A DNA stretch of 44,852 nucleotides from Triparma columacea (lineage: Eukaryota > Sar > Bolidophyceae > Parmales > Triparmaceae), in the NCBI GenBank assembly GCA_030267965.1, contig BRYA01000535.1, positions 1 through 44,852 of the forward strand. The letters are read 5' to 3'. The translations under genes were made by a program, and so were the position numbers. Below, piece by piece: positions 1 through 10,600 of this stretch (position 1 is its first letter; each line of letters opens with the position of its first letter). The notes under the pieces are model-generated. The model saw nothing but the letters and a program-made list of their open reading frames with translations, was not told the origin of the DNA and made no database searches.

Positions 1-2550
1 TGCAATAGCCATGAGTTGGATAATCACTCCAGGTATGGCTTCTGCAAACATCTCAACCCCTTTCATGTAAGACAACTCTTGTAGGGCATCAAATGCTTGT
101 CCAGCCTCTTGTTTTTCTCCCTTTGCTACCCTGTATGCATCAACAGCAGGTTTAAACCCAATCAAAATTGGAAACCACTCACTAAGCACCCTCAATACTC
201 CCAACTTCCTGTTCTGCACCCAAATGCAAAACATCTGAATTCCAATAGACGTTGCCAAACTTGCCAAAGATGCCTTAAAGTACCCATACTTCTCATCATC
301 CCAAAACATGTACGTCACATACACATCAGTCAGCAAATCAGCTATACTTGTTATTGCCCCAACAGTAATCCTCATCTTCAACCCCCAAGGAACTTCCTCC
401 AAAAGCCTGTAGCTAAGTGTCTCAAGCATAGGTCTGAACCATTCATATTCCTCATCAAGCTCCTGTAGAGCTGAGAAATTTAATATGAAGGCATCAACTG
501 CAGCAACTGGCTGAGTATTGATTGCCAAACTTCTTGCTAGAGACTCTCCAATCTCCCTTCCATCCTTCTCTCCCAGCTCCGCTGCCCTACCTTCTACCTT
601 CCTCAACTTGCACAACTTGTTCTTGACAACAGCGCCAAGCATTGGTGCAACAAACACATATTTCTCTGCAGCCTGTCTCAGAACATAGTTTGACCATATA
701 AATAACCTCACTGCCTCCTCCTTTGTCATTCCTTTGCTCCTAAAACTTAATGCAGCCAGCAGCTGCTCGCCCAACAACTTTCCTATTTTTTTGGGATCTA
801 AACCTGCATAGTCTTGTGCAGTATCATTCACAGCATGTGAAGCAATCAGTGCTCTCCTAACATTCTCTCTTCTTCTAGCATCTCCATCTGATGGAATGAA
901 CTCTACAGGTACTGTTGCTTTCCTAACATCAGTAAACCACTCTGGCTGCTCCTCTTCCCAATTAGCCCAATTCAACTCTACCCATTTCTTAATTTCTCCT
1001 TCAATTGAGACCCAGTGATGCCTGGAACTTTCAAAGACCAAAATCTTTATTGCATCGTTTTCTTCTTCGAGGAAATATGCCATATACATATCCTTTGACC
1101 TCAGTGTGCTCCAGAAGGTGTGCCAGTACTTCCTCTCAATGTTCAAAAAGAAGACAGCAAAGCATAAGGTAGTTATTAATATAAAATACTTCTCAATTGA
1201 TGATGCAATATCAATTGCGTTGTCATCAACATAAGGTGAAGCTATAAATATTGAAACTGGTAAGCTTCCTATTGTCAACACAAGACCAAATAACCAATAT
1301 GCTCCACCGACTTCATTAGGATGTCTCAATTGCACCATTGAAGTGAAGTCTACAATGATCTTTATAATCACTCTGAAAATGATACTACTCACAATCTCCA
1401 ACATACCCCCTGCTGGCACCCAGTACCAAAAGTCTCCCCTCAATATCTTAACCAACAAGTACAGGCCAAGGTCAGCACCAATGTAGAGAATGGCCCAACT
1501 ACTTCCAATTAACCCAAGAAGAACTATTGTTGTACACCTTATTAGAAGCATCCCTGCTGACAGGAGCATCATAGACACAAATGCTACTGTTCTCTTGCTT
1601 GCTTTTGCTGGTATGTACCCATAAAAGTCTGGTGCCCCTTCTCTCTTAGCAGGGTCTGTGTCCCAGTCATAACTAATTGTTGCAGAGGCAAAGCCTGTTG
1701 TAATAGCTGACACTGCAACTGAAAGCCATGCTGAAGTTCCAACATCTTCTTTGTCACTGGTTGCTATTGCCATAAGTTGGATAATCACACCAGGGATTGC
1801 CTCAGCAAACATCTCAATCACTTTCATGATTGTCATCTCCATCATTGGGTCAGCTGCAGCCCCAACCTCTTGCTTTACTCCAGTTGCGACCCTGTAGGCA
1901 TCTACTGCAGGCTTGTACCCAAGCAAGATTGGAATCCACTCCCGCAACACCCTCGTCATCCCTAACTTCCTATTCTGTCCCCAAACAAAAAGCATTTGTA
2001 TCCCTATGGATGCCACCAAACTTGCCAGAGAAGCCTTAAAGTACCCATCCTTCTTTTGAATCCAAAACTTGCGTGTCACATACGCATCGGTCACCAAATC
2101 AACCATGCTTGTGGCAGCACCAACAGACACCCTTGCCTTTAAGCCTAAGGTAGACTTCAGAAATAGTTTCTTAACAATTTCCTCAAGCATAGGTCTTAAC
2201 CACACTTGCTCATTCATAACCTCCTGCACTTCAGTGAATTGATGTGCCCACTCATCTACAGCATGAGCAGCAGACAAAGTAGTCAACATTGTTGCTGTCA
2301 TTGCACTCCCAATCTCCCACCCCCTGGCTACCTGCTCACTATTAACCTCTCCCTCATTTGCTGCTCTCCTTTTAAACTTGTTCATTACCACAGCATACAT
2401 CATAGTTCTCATGAAACCATGCTGCTCTGTAATCTCTCCCAATGCCCTATTGGCAGCAAAAAATTGCCTCACGACCTCTACTTTACTGTCCCCAACAGAC
2501 CTTTTGTTCACTATCTCCATCAGCTGCTCTCCAAACCTCCTCCCATCCTG
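1..2550 (-). repeat. Tandem protein-module duplication, 1,761-bp period
   Basis: Bases 1-about 790 and 1762-about 2550 are diverged copies of the same coding segment, offset by exactly 1,761 bp (587 codons), with the frame preserved. The best-conserved part encodes GYFKASLASL, SIGIQM, QNRKLG, KPAVDAYRVA and FAEAIPGVIIQLMAIA in both copies. Similarity becomes weaker upstream (GEQL... and W-RPMLE boundaries). The left copy is cut by the window edge, so more modules may follow outside. Confidence 0.85.
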
Positions 2551-5500
2551 TTCCCCTGCTTCATTGCTGTTCAGAAGGTTATCGAAGTAATAAGCAGCAT
2601 CAGTTGCCATGCTCAGGTGCTTAATTACACTCTTTTTGCTGGCAGCTTTTCCTAAACCTATTTGTCTAGTCATCATTTCAACGTCTGTCTCCATCTGGCC
2701 AACCTCAGAGAACCTTATAGCTGTGAGATGCCCTTCCTGTTCAACTGTGGTGACAAGTGTCTTGTTGTTGACTCTATGAAGCTTAAGCTGGGAGTCAACC
2801 CCACTTTTAAAGTCCCAAAAGAATGCTGCAACTTCCTTGTGGGATGCTCTTACACTTATTGAAGTCTTCCCCCAACCAATTCCCTTCTCTGCCTTTAACA
2901 ATGCCTGTCCAGACAATGCACTATTGATCTCTTGAGCTCCGTCAATCTCGTCAAAGTGACTTTCAATCCCTGGCGCTACCTCAATTGCAATCTCCTTAAA
3001 CTTTTCAATGATCTGCTGTCTCTTGAAGGCGTCAATCTCTTTGCTCTTGTCAACCTTCTTCCTCAAGGTTGAGACTTGTGCAAGAAACCTTGGTGCAAGC
3101 TTGTTCATGATTGAAGAGAAGAAAACACCACCAAGGTCTATCTTTGTTGTGAAGGTAACTGATGTTTGTGGCACATCTCCAATAGGGCCAAGTGGCTCAA
3201 ACCTCAATACTGTGTGAATCTTCACTAAAACATTCCCAGCCTTCAATGGAAAGTCTTCGTGAAGCTCTTCTGTATCTGCATAATTAATGAATACTTTGCC
3301 GTCATCTTGTTTGAGCCAGATAATTTTATTTCTCACATCACGAGGAGAAAATCCAGGGAGACCAAGTTCCCTTGTTGAAATGTAATAGAAGGTGTGGTCA
3401 TTAACATTTTTGATGTGATATTCAGTGATCCCTATCTCCTTTGCAGTTTTACGGAATTCTCTTGAATTCCTGTTTAACAACGTGCGCGCTGCACACTCCT
3501 CCACACTCGCATCAACTACAGTAGTGACAACACCAGTCCCACTGCTTGCCCCATCAACATGAACTAGCTTCATCTTGACCCTCTCATCAGGACTCTTCAA
3601 ATCATCAAAGTTCTCATCCTCCTCGCACTTCTCATAAAATTCCTTTCCCTTCCTGATTGCACCCTTCTCCTCATCAGTATAATCTTGAGGCTCATTCTTG
3701 ATAATGTTGACAAGAGAGGCCAGTGCAGCTTTATCAATCTCTTCATCCCGCTTGAAGGAATTCCTTATCTCTAATGTCGCACCTAGTGCTCGTGGTATTG
3801 TGCTGTTGACAACTTTTACTGGAATATGCCCCCCTGTGTCCATAAACTGGGTCAATGTTAGTTTGCATTGGAGAAAACCATATGAGGCTTTTATATTTGT
3901 GGCAGTGAGAATGCCTTTTGTTGTAGCTTTCACAAGCTTTCCTAGATTTCCTCCATAATCCACCTTCTCCTCAGCTGGTACAAATGCTACAGACATGGTG
4001 TCATCTTGATGTCCTTTTCGCCATACATATCTCATCACAAACTCTCTTTTGTCAAAAGGGAAGGGAAGCTTCTTTACTACAGCAAAAAGCTTTTCGTTGA
4101 TCCTCCCCTTGCCACCCTTCGATATTTCTAGCTTTGCAGCGTCAGCAACTCCTCTGCTTATATCCATTCTTTCTCTGCTACAGTTTTCAAAGAACCAAGC
4201 AGCTGCTTCCTCAGCTGAGCAGTCCGCAACACACTCTGCTCTTCCAAAACCAAGTGTATTCTTTCCTTTCTCTTGCTGCTTGTACTTTTTCTGCATCTTC
4301 ACTCCTTCATAAGGTGACTCGAGAGGCCTCCACCCTCCTTCCTCCTCCCCACCAAAGAGCTCCTCCAACTCCCAAAACACCTTCTTCTGGTCCTCCTCCA
4401 ACTCAACCCCCTCCCTCATCCTCTCCACCAAGGCCCCCCTGACCTCGGCATCAACTTCCTTTCCGTTTCTCCTGAACTTCTTCTGCAACCTGTTGGCCTC
4501 AACAAGCTCATTCTTCGCAAGGTAGTCAATTGCTTTGTCCATCAGTGTCTTTTGAAGAAGGCCAGTAAATTTCAGATCAACTGTCTGAATACGTGTCACT
4601 CTACAGACATTTGGGGCAATCTCATTGAAGAAGTAGACACCTGTAGTCTCTGCTAGCACAAATCCTTCCTTACTGAGGTCCTTGAAGCCTCCTCCAGGGT
4701 ACTCTGTCAGTGGCACAAAAGCTAATATGTACGAAGTCCGGCCATTCTCAAGTTTGACTTCCTTCCACACAAACCAATTCTCAAAAAGTCGATTGGTGGT
4801 GGCAGGGACCTTCATGCCAGAATGATAGTGCAAGCTTCTAGTTCCGTCGACATCATTTCTGATAGCCCTTGGTAAGTTCCCATTATTTTTGAAGTGCTTC
4901 TTAGATCGTGCAAATGTGTCAAGCAGAAAGTGCTCTGCCAATACACCCTTTGTTGACTCGTCAACAGTGACCCCAAAGGCTGCCCACACATTGTCCCCCT
5001 CTCTCCACAGGAACTTGTCAATGCCCTCCTTCAGTGTCCCCTTGACTCTCTTCCCCTTCTTGTAGAGTTTCTCCTCCAGCCCTGCAACACTTTCCAGCAT
5101 CTTGTCCTCTTCCTCAGTAAGAGTTGGCACATTGGGCATGACCACTTCTACAAAGTATTTCTTCCTCCTCATGTCAATGACATCAGGCTGCCTGAACTGT
5201 CGCCCAACCTCCTCAAATACCTCCTTGAAAGAGTCGAAAACCTCCTTGACACTTCCCCCGCTGAATGTTGAGTTGAAAGTCTTACCGAAGCTGAAGCCCC
5301 TCTTGCCGCTAGATGGGGTGCCAATGAATGCCTTTGAGGCCTGCTTAAGGACGTTGCCTGGCTTGGAGCTAGCGTTGGAGGAGGACACAATGTCAGTCTC
5401 TCTCTCCTCTGAAATCAACGTCCCTACGAACACAACCGCGGCCTGCCCATGATCAATCTCTGACACAGTCATGAGGCCCATACCTATCTTTCCTAGCGTT

Positions 5501-6186
5501 GCCTTTCTCGTGGAGCCCAGGATTTCCACGAGCTTCGAGACTGCCTCTTCTGGCAAGTCGTTGTCTTCGTTGATATTAATTGAGTTAACGTCAATGGTGT
5601 AGTTATTTAGGTCATCTGTGGCGTTGCGCTTGACCCGCATGTCGAGGAGAAACTCCACAAATGTTGCGCCTTTGTAGTGCTGCCAGTACAAGATCCTCCT
5701 TCTGCGAGAATCGTCCTCGTTATACTCATGGATGATTTGTCGTCGGAATTTCCCCTCCTTTGATTCGGACAGGAGAAAGTCAACGACCTTGTCCGGGGTC
5801 TCGTGGACGAGATCAGCTAGCCGTAAAAGTTTCCTAGTGTCATCTCCCTTCGAATCGTCGAGGAGGCCCTCCACTGCTCCCCTTGATAAAAGCTTTGATT
5901 GATACAGCTTGCAGGTATTATGGTTGGAGTCTGTGGGTGGTCTGTTGTTGGACCGGGCAATGTTTTTTGATTTGGTCTTCAGGAGAACATCGTCGTACTG
6001 CTTCGATGCATTGTCGTCTGGTTGACTACCATCACCGGGAGGAGCCTCTTGGTCTGGAGCATCAATCCTGCGGGAAGGCTTCTCCCCCTCCATGCCTTTG
6101 AAAGAGGGATCATCGCGATCGCTTCCCCCGCGTTGGTCCGTTGACGATCCAATTTCCTCGCTGAGTTCCGTGACGCGGCGATCCAT
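1..6186 (-). CDS. Giant multi-START-like, multi-module membrane protein (partial, runs off left edge)
   Basis: I read the minus strand codon by codon from the ATG at 6184-6186 to base 1 and found no stop: 2,062 codons, no intron, C-terminus outside the window. Residues 1-110 are polar and disordered. About 110-265, 386-580, 646-833 and 889-1063 are alpha/beta segments with a START/Bet v1-like look (for example NRLFENWFVWK near 470). A shorter fifth stretch lies at about 1100-1166. From about 1175 the protein becomes helical and membrane-rich, with segments such as FKASLASLVASIGIQM and AEAIPGVIIQLMAIA. A second copy of this module follows with a 587-residue offset. START-like folds bind lipids, so a membrane lipid-transfer, sensing or scrambling role is an inference. 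The AIPGVIIQL stretch only faintly recalls XK-related scramblases. The start is chosen as the first ATG, just after a probable 5'UTR intron. No specific family is recognised. Confidence 0.85.
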   Translation of the reverse strand, partial: MDRRVTELSEEIGSSTDQRGGSDRDDPSFKGMEGEKPSRRIDAPDQEAPPGDGSQPDDNASKQYDDVLLKTKSKNIARSNNRPPTDSNHNTCKLYQSKLLSRGAVEGLLDDSKGDDTRKLLRLADLVHETPDKVVDFLLSESKEGKFRRQIIHEYNEDDSRRRRILYWQHYKGATFVEFLLDMRVKRNATDDLNNYTIDVNSININEDNDLPEEAVSKLVEILGSTRKATLGKIGMGLMTVSEIDHGQAAVVFVGTLISEERETDIVSSSNASSKPGNVLKQASKAFIGTPSSGKRGFSFGKTFNSTFSGGSVKEVFDSFKEVFEEVGRQFRQPDVIDMRRKKYFVEVVMPNVPTLTEEEDKMLESVAGLEEKLYKKGKRVKGTLKEGIDKFLWREGDNVWAAFGVTVDESTKGVLAEHFLLDTFARSKKHFKNNGNLPRAIRNDVDGTRSLHYHSGMKVPATTNRLFENWFVWKEVKLENGRTSYILAFVPLTEYPGGGFKDLSKEGFVLAETTGVYFFNEIAPNVCRVTRIQTVDLKFTGLLQKTLMDKAIDYLAKNELVEANRLQKKFRRNGKEVDAEVRGALVERMREGVELEEDQKKVFWELEELFGGEEEGGWRPLESPYEGVKMQKKYKQQEKGKNTLGFGRAECVADCSAEEAAAWFFENCSRERMDISRGVADAAKLEISKGGKGRINEKLFAVVKKLPFPFDKREFVMRYVWRKGHQDDTMSVAFVPAEEKVDYGGNLGKLVKATTKGILTATNIKASYGFLQCKLTLTQFMDTGGHIPVKVVNSTIPRALGATLEIRNSFKRDEEIDKAALASLVNIIKNEPQDYTDEEKGAIRKGKEFYEKCEEDENFDDLKSPDERVKMKLVHVDGASSGTGVVTTVVDASVEECAARTLLNRNSREFRKTAKEIGITEYHIKNVNDHTFYYISTRELGLPGFSPRDVRNKIIWLKQDDGKVFINYADTEELHEDFPLKAGNVLVKIHTVLRFEPLGPIGDVPQTSVTFTTKIDLGGVFFSSIMNKLAPRFLAQVSTLRKKVDKSKEIDAFKRQQIIEKFKEIAIEVAPGIESHFDEIDGAQEINSALSGQALLKAEKGIGWGKTSISVRASHKEVAAFFWDFKSGVDSQLKLHRVNNKTLVTTVEQEGHLTAIRFSEVGQMETDVEMMTRQIGLGKAASKKSVIKHLSMATDAAYYFDNLLNSNEAGEQDGRRFGEQLMEIVNKRSVGDSKVEVVRQFFAANRALGEITEQHGFMRTMMYAVVMNKFKRRAANEGEVNSEQVARGWEIGSAMTATMLTTLSAAHAVDEWAHQFTEVQEVMNEQVWLRPMLEEIVKKLFLKSTLGLKARVSVGAATSMVDLVTDAYVTRKFWIQKKDGYFKASLASLVASIGIQMLFVWGQNRKLGMTRVLREWIPILLGYKPAVDAYRVATGVKQEVGAAADPMMEMTIMKVIEMFAEAIPGVIIQLMAIATSDKEDVGTSAWLSVAVSAITTGFASATISYDWDTDPAKREGAPDFYGYIPAKASKRTVAFVSMMLLSAGMLLIRCTTIVLLGLIGSSWAILYIGADLGLYLLVKILRGDFWYWVPAGGMLEIVSSIIFRVIIKIIVDFTSMVQLRHPNEVGGAYWLFGLVLTIGSLPVSIFIASPYVDDNAIDIASSIEKYFILITTLCFAVFFLNIERKYWHTFWSTLRSKDMYMAYFLEEENDAIKILVFESSRHHWVSIEGEIKKWVELNWANWEEEQPEWFTDVRKATVPVEFIPSDGDARRRENVRRALIASHAVNDTAQDYAGLDPKKIGKLLGEQLLAALSFRSKGMTKEEAVRLFIWSNYVLRQAAEKYVFVAPMLGAVVKNKLCKLRKVEGRAAELGEKDGREIGESLARSLAINTQPVAAVDAFILNFSALQELDEEYEWFRPMLETLSYRLLEEVPWGLKMRITVGAITSIADLLTDVYVTYMFWDDEKYGYFKASLASLATSIGIQMFCIWVQNRKLGVLRVLSEWFPILIGFKPAVDAYRVAKGEKQEAGQAFDALQELSYMKGVEMFAEAIPGVIIQLMAIA

Positions 6187-6210
6187 GCTGGCTCTGCAGA
6201 TTTCTCAAAC

Positions 6211-6261
6211 CTAGAGGAAGGATGTTAAGCGGGGAGGGGGCAAGATGAGTTAGTTGCTTAC
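6211..6261 (-). other. Probable 51-nt 5'UTR intron of the giant START-like gene
   Basis: On the minus strand a GTAAG donor starts at 6261, and a pyrimidine-rich stretch ending in CTCTAG closes at 6211, 24 nt before the ATG. The length suits the other short introns here. It would be one of the few GTAAG donors in a window dominated by GTGAG, so it is only moderately supported. Confidence 0.35.
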
Positions 6262-6314
6262 GTAAAAATTGAATACCACCGGTCCTCCGAGGGGAATAAA
6301 TCTAAGAAAGACGA

Positions 6315-6342
6315 CGACGTCATCCAAAAACACACGACGTGT
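6315..6342. promoter_or_regulatory. CRE-like and palindromic bZIP/G-box-like sites upstream of the giant gene
   Basis: TGACGTCG on the minus strand (6315-6322) matches a CRE/bZIP core. ACACGACGTGT (6332-6342) has perfect 5-bp inverted arms. They lie 130-160 bp upstream of the START-like gene ATG. Factor identity is unknown, and short matches like these can occur by chance. Confidence 0.25.
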
Positions 6343-6690
6343 TTCATGAACCCCCCCTCCTTGGCCTCTTGCCATCTCCATCTCGGCCACTTTGCAAATC
6401 ACATCACTCCGCGCATAAAAAGAGTTTCTGCGTCAAATAACTCTTGTTCGTTCCCCGTCTCCCTCCTCTCAACTCACTATTACTTTGATTCGTGTGGTTC
6501 AAGGTGAGAGATCAGCTTGAGAATTTGCCTGCTGTTGTTGTTCCCCAAGCGGGACCAAGGTCGTTAAATTTAAGAATTCCGAAGGTTTTCCAATTTCGCC
6601 CTACAATAAAATTGTAAATTATGGGGCAAACAAATCGATGAGGTTTACTTATGCTGCGGAGCCTACTACTACAGTCAGTAGTTCGCTCTC

Positions 6691-6909
6691 TCAGCTCTCA
6701 TTGCCTTCTCTCTCGTTGATTCCGTAATCCCCCCCTCTTCTCTCCCCAATTCCAACCCCTTCCCACCCCCCTTGAGTTTTTCTGAACCTCGCGACAAAGA
6801 ACCCGTCCCTGTCCTCCCCTGGCCAGACCCTCACGGTCCCGTCCTCCCTGACGCAGTCCTCTAACCCCTTGACCTCGTCCTCCCTCGGAGGCCTCGGGGA
6901 AGTTCCGCT
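6691..6909 (-). pseudogene. C-terminal relic of an NSUN/RsmB-type RNA m5C methyltransferase
   Basis: The minus-strand frame closing with TGA at 6691-6693 reads a short open segment. It contains LEDCVREDGTVRVWP followed by DGFFVARFRK, which resembles the last strand of NOL1/NOP2/Sun (RsmB-like) methyltransferases, where an R-x-x-P...DGFF-AR-RK ending is characteristic. The frame is closed upstream by a TGA at 6910-6912. The AT-rich sequence beyond (to 7603) cannot hold the roughly 350 missing residues with the AdoMet site and catalytic cysteines. I therefore read it as a 5'-truncated gene fragment. A terminal exon with very distant upstream exons is unlikely, because the helicase gene starts at 7604. 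Confidence 0.45.
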
Positions 6910-6911
6910 TC

Positions 6912-7603
6912 AAGGAGGAAAGTTTTGCGTCGAGTTTGATGTCGAAAAGAGCTGAGGTGCTCTTAATTTGGTGTGAGGTAGTCGTAAACAAGATTAATTT
7001 GGGTTGAGGTCGAAAATCGGAAAATTTAAATTGTCTATTTTATACCTAAAAAATATACATTGATATAAACAATCAATATTATAAACTCGTTTAGTATGTA
7101 TGCTTATATTAAACTTGTTTTGATATCTCAAGAATATAATTTTATTAATGTCTCAAATGTAACTTATAACATGCAATTATCGCATATTGAATCTATTTTG
7201 AATATTTCAGTACATTGATAATACCCAAATAAATATTTGAAATTTCTCAGGTGAAATTTTTTCTTAATATTTGATATTTTTACCATTTAAAAACAAATGA
7301 GGAAGTTCACATACAAATATGAAATCATTAGAATAACAATGAAGAATTCAGAAGACTTTTGAAAATGGCCGAAAAAGTGAAAAAAATTGAAATTTCCACT
7401 TTTCATCACACAGTGTGAATAATCTACTCGCGTACTCGAGTAAAGCATTGTGACAGTTGTATAAGTAATCAGGTTGGAGCTCGTTGTAATAATCTATTTA
7501 CCAGAAACAACAATTAATCCCACGACGACGACGACGACTCAGCCCTCTTATCCCTGACAACTTCTGCTGCTTCCTTAAGCATCCGTTCTCCTCCTTTATT
7601 GAT
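6912..7603. other. AT-rich intergenic region, no gene seen
   Basis: From about 7010 to 7500 the sequence is markedly AT-rich, with many stops in all frames and no coding signature. It ends in a short (ACG)n stretch near 7524-7538 and a pyrimidine-rich leader just before the helicase ATG. It probably contains the promoter and 5'UTR of the helicase gene. Confidence 0.5.
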
Positions 7604-10600
7604 ATGGCGAAGACCCTCGCGCCTCCTGCCTATCGTGATACCCTCACTGCCCTTCTGGACTCCATTGGTGCCCTTGAGAAACTTCTGGCCGATGATGGTG
7701 CTGCTAAAACCAGTTCATCTGCTGCTGCTACCCCTGCTGCTGCTACCAGCCCCCCTGCTACGTCGAGCATTTACCCTCCTGACGATCTGAAGGCTCTCAT
7801 TTCCAAGGCGATCTCTCCATTCCCTCTCCCTGACTTGACCCGTGAGGTTGTCAGTATTTTGGCCTCTACATCCGATCCTGAGAAGCTTCAACCCTCCCTG
7901 TTCTCTCTCCTCGGCGATGCCAATATCGAGACTATATTTGCTCTGTTCTCTGTTGCCGATCAGGTCAAGTCGTCGATAGGAGAGGTGAGTGAGAGCAAGT
8001 AGTTGAGCATCTTGGCCTTTTTTTACTCAATCCCCTCTCCTCTCCCCTCCCTCAGCTCGGGTTGAAGATGTACACCGAGCTTGCTGCTGGTTCTCCAGCT
8101 CCCCGCGCTGCCCCTCAATCAACCTCGGAGGAGGATGCTGCGACCCTTCTAGCGGTTGCTGCTGCTGCGAATGAGAATCGCAATTACCTTCGATCTCAGG
8201 CAAACGCCAACAACGGTGCCCCCCAGTTGGTCGGGGTGAGCGTGAAACGCACCTCGGATAAAAAATTGAGGAAGACGATAAAAGCCGCGAACAAGGCAGC
8301 CAAGAATGCCTCCGCCGCAGCCTCCTCATTGACGGAAGCTCACTCTGATTTTCTTGAGGATGTTGGTTTTGACCCTGAGTACCTTGAACAGGAGAGGATG
8401 CTCGGCCTGCAGGGTGGCGGTTTTCGCGGAGCCTCCGACGCTGATATAGGTGAGAGGGGACCGAAAGGATTGCGTTTGTTGTTTGAACGTCGTGGCTTGC
8501 TGGTTTATCGACGGCACAGGTCGTCGCTTCGCCCCTCTCTCCCTCCCTTTATACCTCCCTCTATACCCCCCTTTATGCCGCTAATTACTTATCCCCCCGT
8601 CGCTCCTCCACCCCACCATCTACTTCCCCATCTCCTCCCCTTAGCTGCAATTAGGGCAGCTCTTGATCCCGAGGGTTCCAAGCATTTTTACGAGAAGCAG
8701 TCGCTTCCGTCTGGTACGACCAGAGAGTACGAGGACGGCTACGAGATCGTCCGTGTCCCTGCTAAGTTCCGGGACGAAGAATCTCTCCCCCCTCGTGTGG
8801 TGCTCTCCGAGACCATGGACAAACATTGCCTGAAGGGGTTCCATGGAATCAAATCTCTAAATCCTATGCAGTCAATGGTGTACGAAACTGCGTTCAAGAC
8901 CCAGGAGAACCTTCTCATTTGTGCCCCAACTGGTGCTGGTAAGACTAATGTAGCCATGCTCACCGTTCTGGCTCACTTTAGAGACAAGGGCATAATAGCG
9001 AACCCTGACGATCCGTACACCGCATATCAGAACGTCGGGTCTAGCGACGGCCAGTTTGAAAAGGGGACCAAGGTGATATACATCGCACCCATGAAGGCTC
9101 TCGCCCAGGAGGTTGTTGAGAAGTTTTCCGCTCGCCTAAAGCCGCTCTCTCTCCAGGTGCGAGAGCTGACTGGTGACATGCAGCTAACCCGAAGCGAAGC
9201 TGAGCGCACGGATGTCATAGTCACCACACCAGAGAAGTGGGACGTCGTAACTCGCAAAGGTGAGGTCAAAACCGTACCTCAGGCCTTGCCAAGTTGCAGC
9301 TGTTGGCCCTCCTTCCTAACCCCCCCCCCCCCACACCCCCCCCACCCCCCACCCCCCACCCCCCCAGGCGGCGACGGCTCCCTTTCCCAGTCTTGCGGCC
9401 TTCTCATTATTGACGAGGTTCACCTCCTCGCTGATGGCAGAGGCGCTGTTATTGAGTCGGTGGTGGCTAGGCTCCACCGCCTGGTCGAATCCTCGCAGCG
9501 TTCTGTTCGAATCGTTGGTCTTTCTGCGACCCTTCCGAACTACCACGACGTTGCCGCTTTCCTTCGGGTGCATGACACTCGCGGTCTATTCTACTTTGGA
9601 CCTGAGCATCGCCCTGTTCCCCTTGCGCAGCACTTCATAGGGGTTACCGAGAAAGACCGATGGCGCCAGATAAAGAAGATGAACGAGGTTTGTTACGAAA
9701 TTGTGACCGACAGTTTGCGCCGTGGTTACCAGGTGATGGTATTCGTGCATAGTAGAAAGGACACTGGCCTAACAGCCGGAGCCCTCGCGGAGATAGCTTC
9801 CAAGAGGGGCGAGCTCGAGGTGAGATAGATAAATCGCGCAAAACGAAAAAATACCTATTCTCATCCACTCCACGAAATATGTCCGCGGCTCGCTTCACTC
9901 GCTCCCCCCAAAGCGATACTTCCTCACATCTAATGACCCCGAATCCGCGTATTCCAAGTGGGCTCCAAAGGCGAATAAGTCGAGGAACCGCGAAGTTTCG
10001 GGTCATTTCAGGAATGGCATGGGCATTCACCACGCAGGCATGCTAAGGGGCGACAGGAAGCTTAGCGAGCAAATGTTCGCGGACGGGGCAATCAAGGTGC
10101 TCTGCTGTACCGCCACTCTCGCTTGGGGAGTCAACCTTCCCGCTCACTCAGTTGTCATCAAGGGGACTCAGGTCTACAATGCCGAGAAGGGAGGTGAGAA
10201 TGGACAAGAAGTGAAAGAGCATCGCGAGGATGACCTTGGCCCACCATACTCTGGTCATGCCCCCACCCCCCCCCTCGTTTCACTCTTCGCAGGATTGATG
10301 GACTTGTCTATCCTCGACGTGCAGCAGATTTTTGGCCGCGCTGGGCGCCCCCAGTTCGATACGTTTGGGGAGGCCCACCTTATCACCTCACATGCCTCCC
10401 TCCCACGATACCTCAACCTGCTGGTCCACCAGGCTGCAATCGAATCGAACTTTATCAAGCAGCTTGCGGACCACCTGAATGCAGAGGTCGTCGGAGGTAC
10501 CGTCTGCAACATAAGCGAAGCAGCTCAATGGTTACAGTACACTTACCTTTACGTCAGGATGCTCAAGAACCCTATGGCCTACGGCATCGACTCCACTGTC

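Noticed and set aside
4049..4442. Overlapping plus-strand open frames opposite the giant START-like gene (also 97-468, 2206-2655, 5102-5452)
   Set aside because: They are antisense to a continuous 2,062-codon frame, lack domain signatures and are rich in Ser/Leu/Pro/Cys as expected from reverse-complemented coding sequence.
6698..6991. 97-codon minus-strand open frame
   Set aside because: It overlaps the NSUN-like relic in another frame. Its Arg/Gly composition looks like a shadow, while the alternative frame gives a recognisable motif.
9506..9519. GTTCGAATC, resembling a tRNA B-box
   Set aside because: It lies within conserved helicase coding sequence, with no A-box or cloverleaf around it. 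No tRNA gene was found anywhere in the window.
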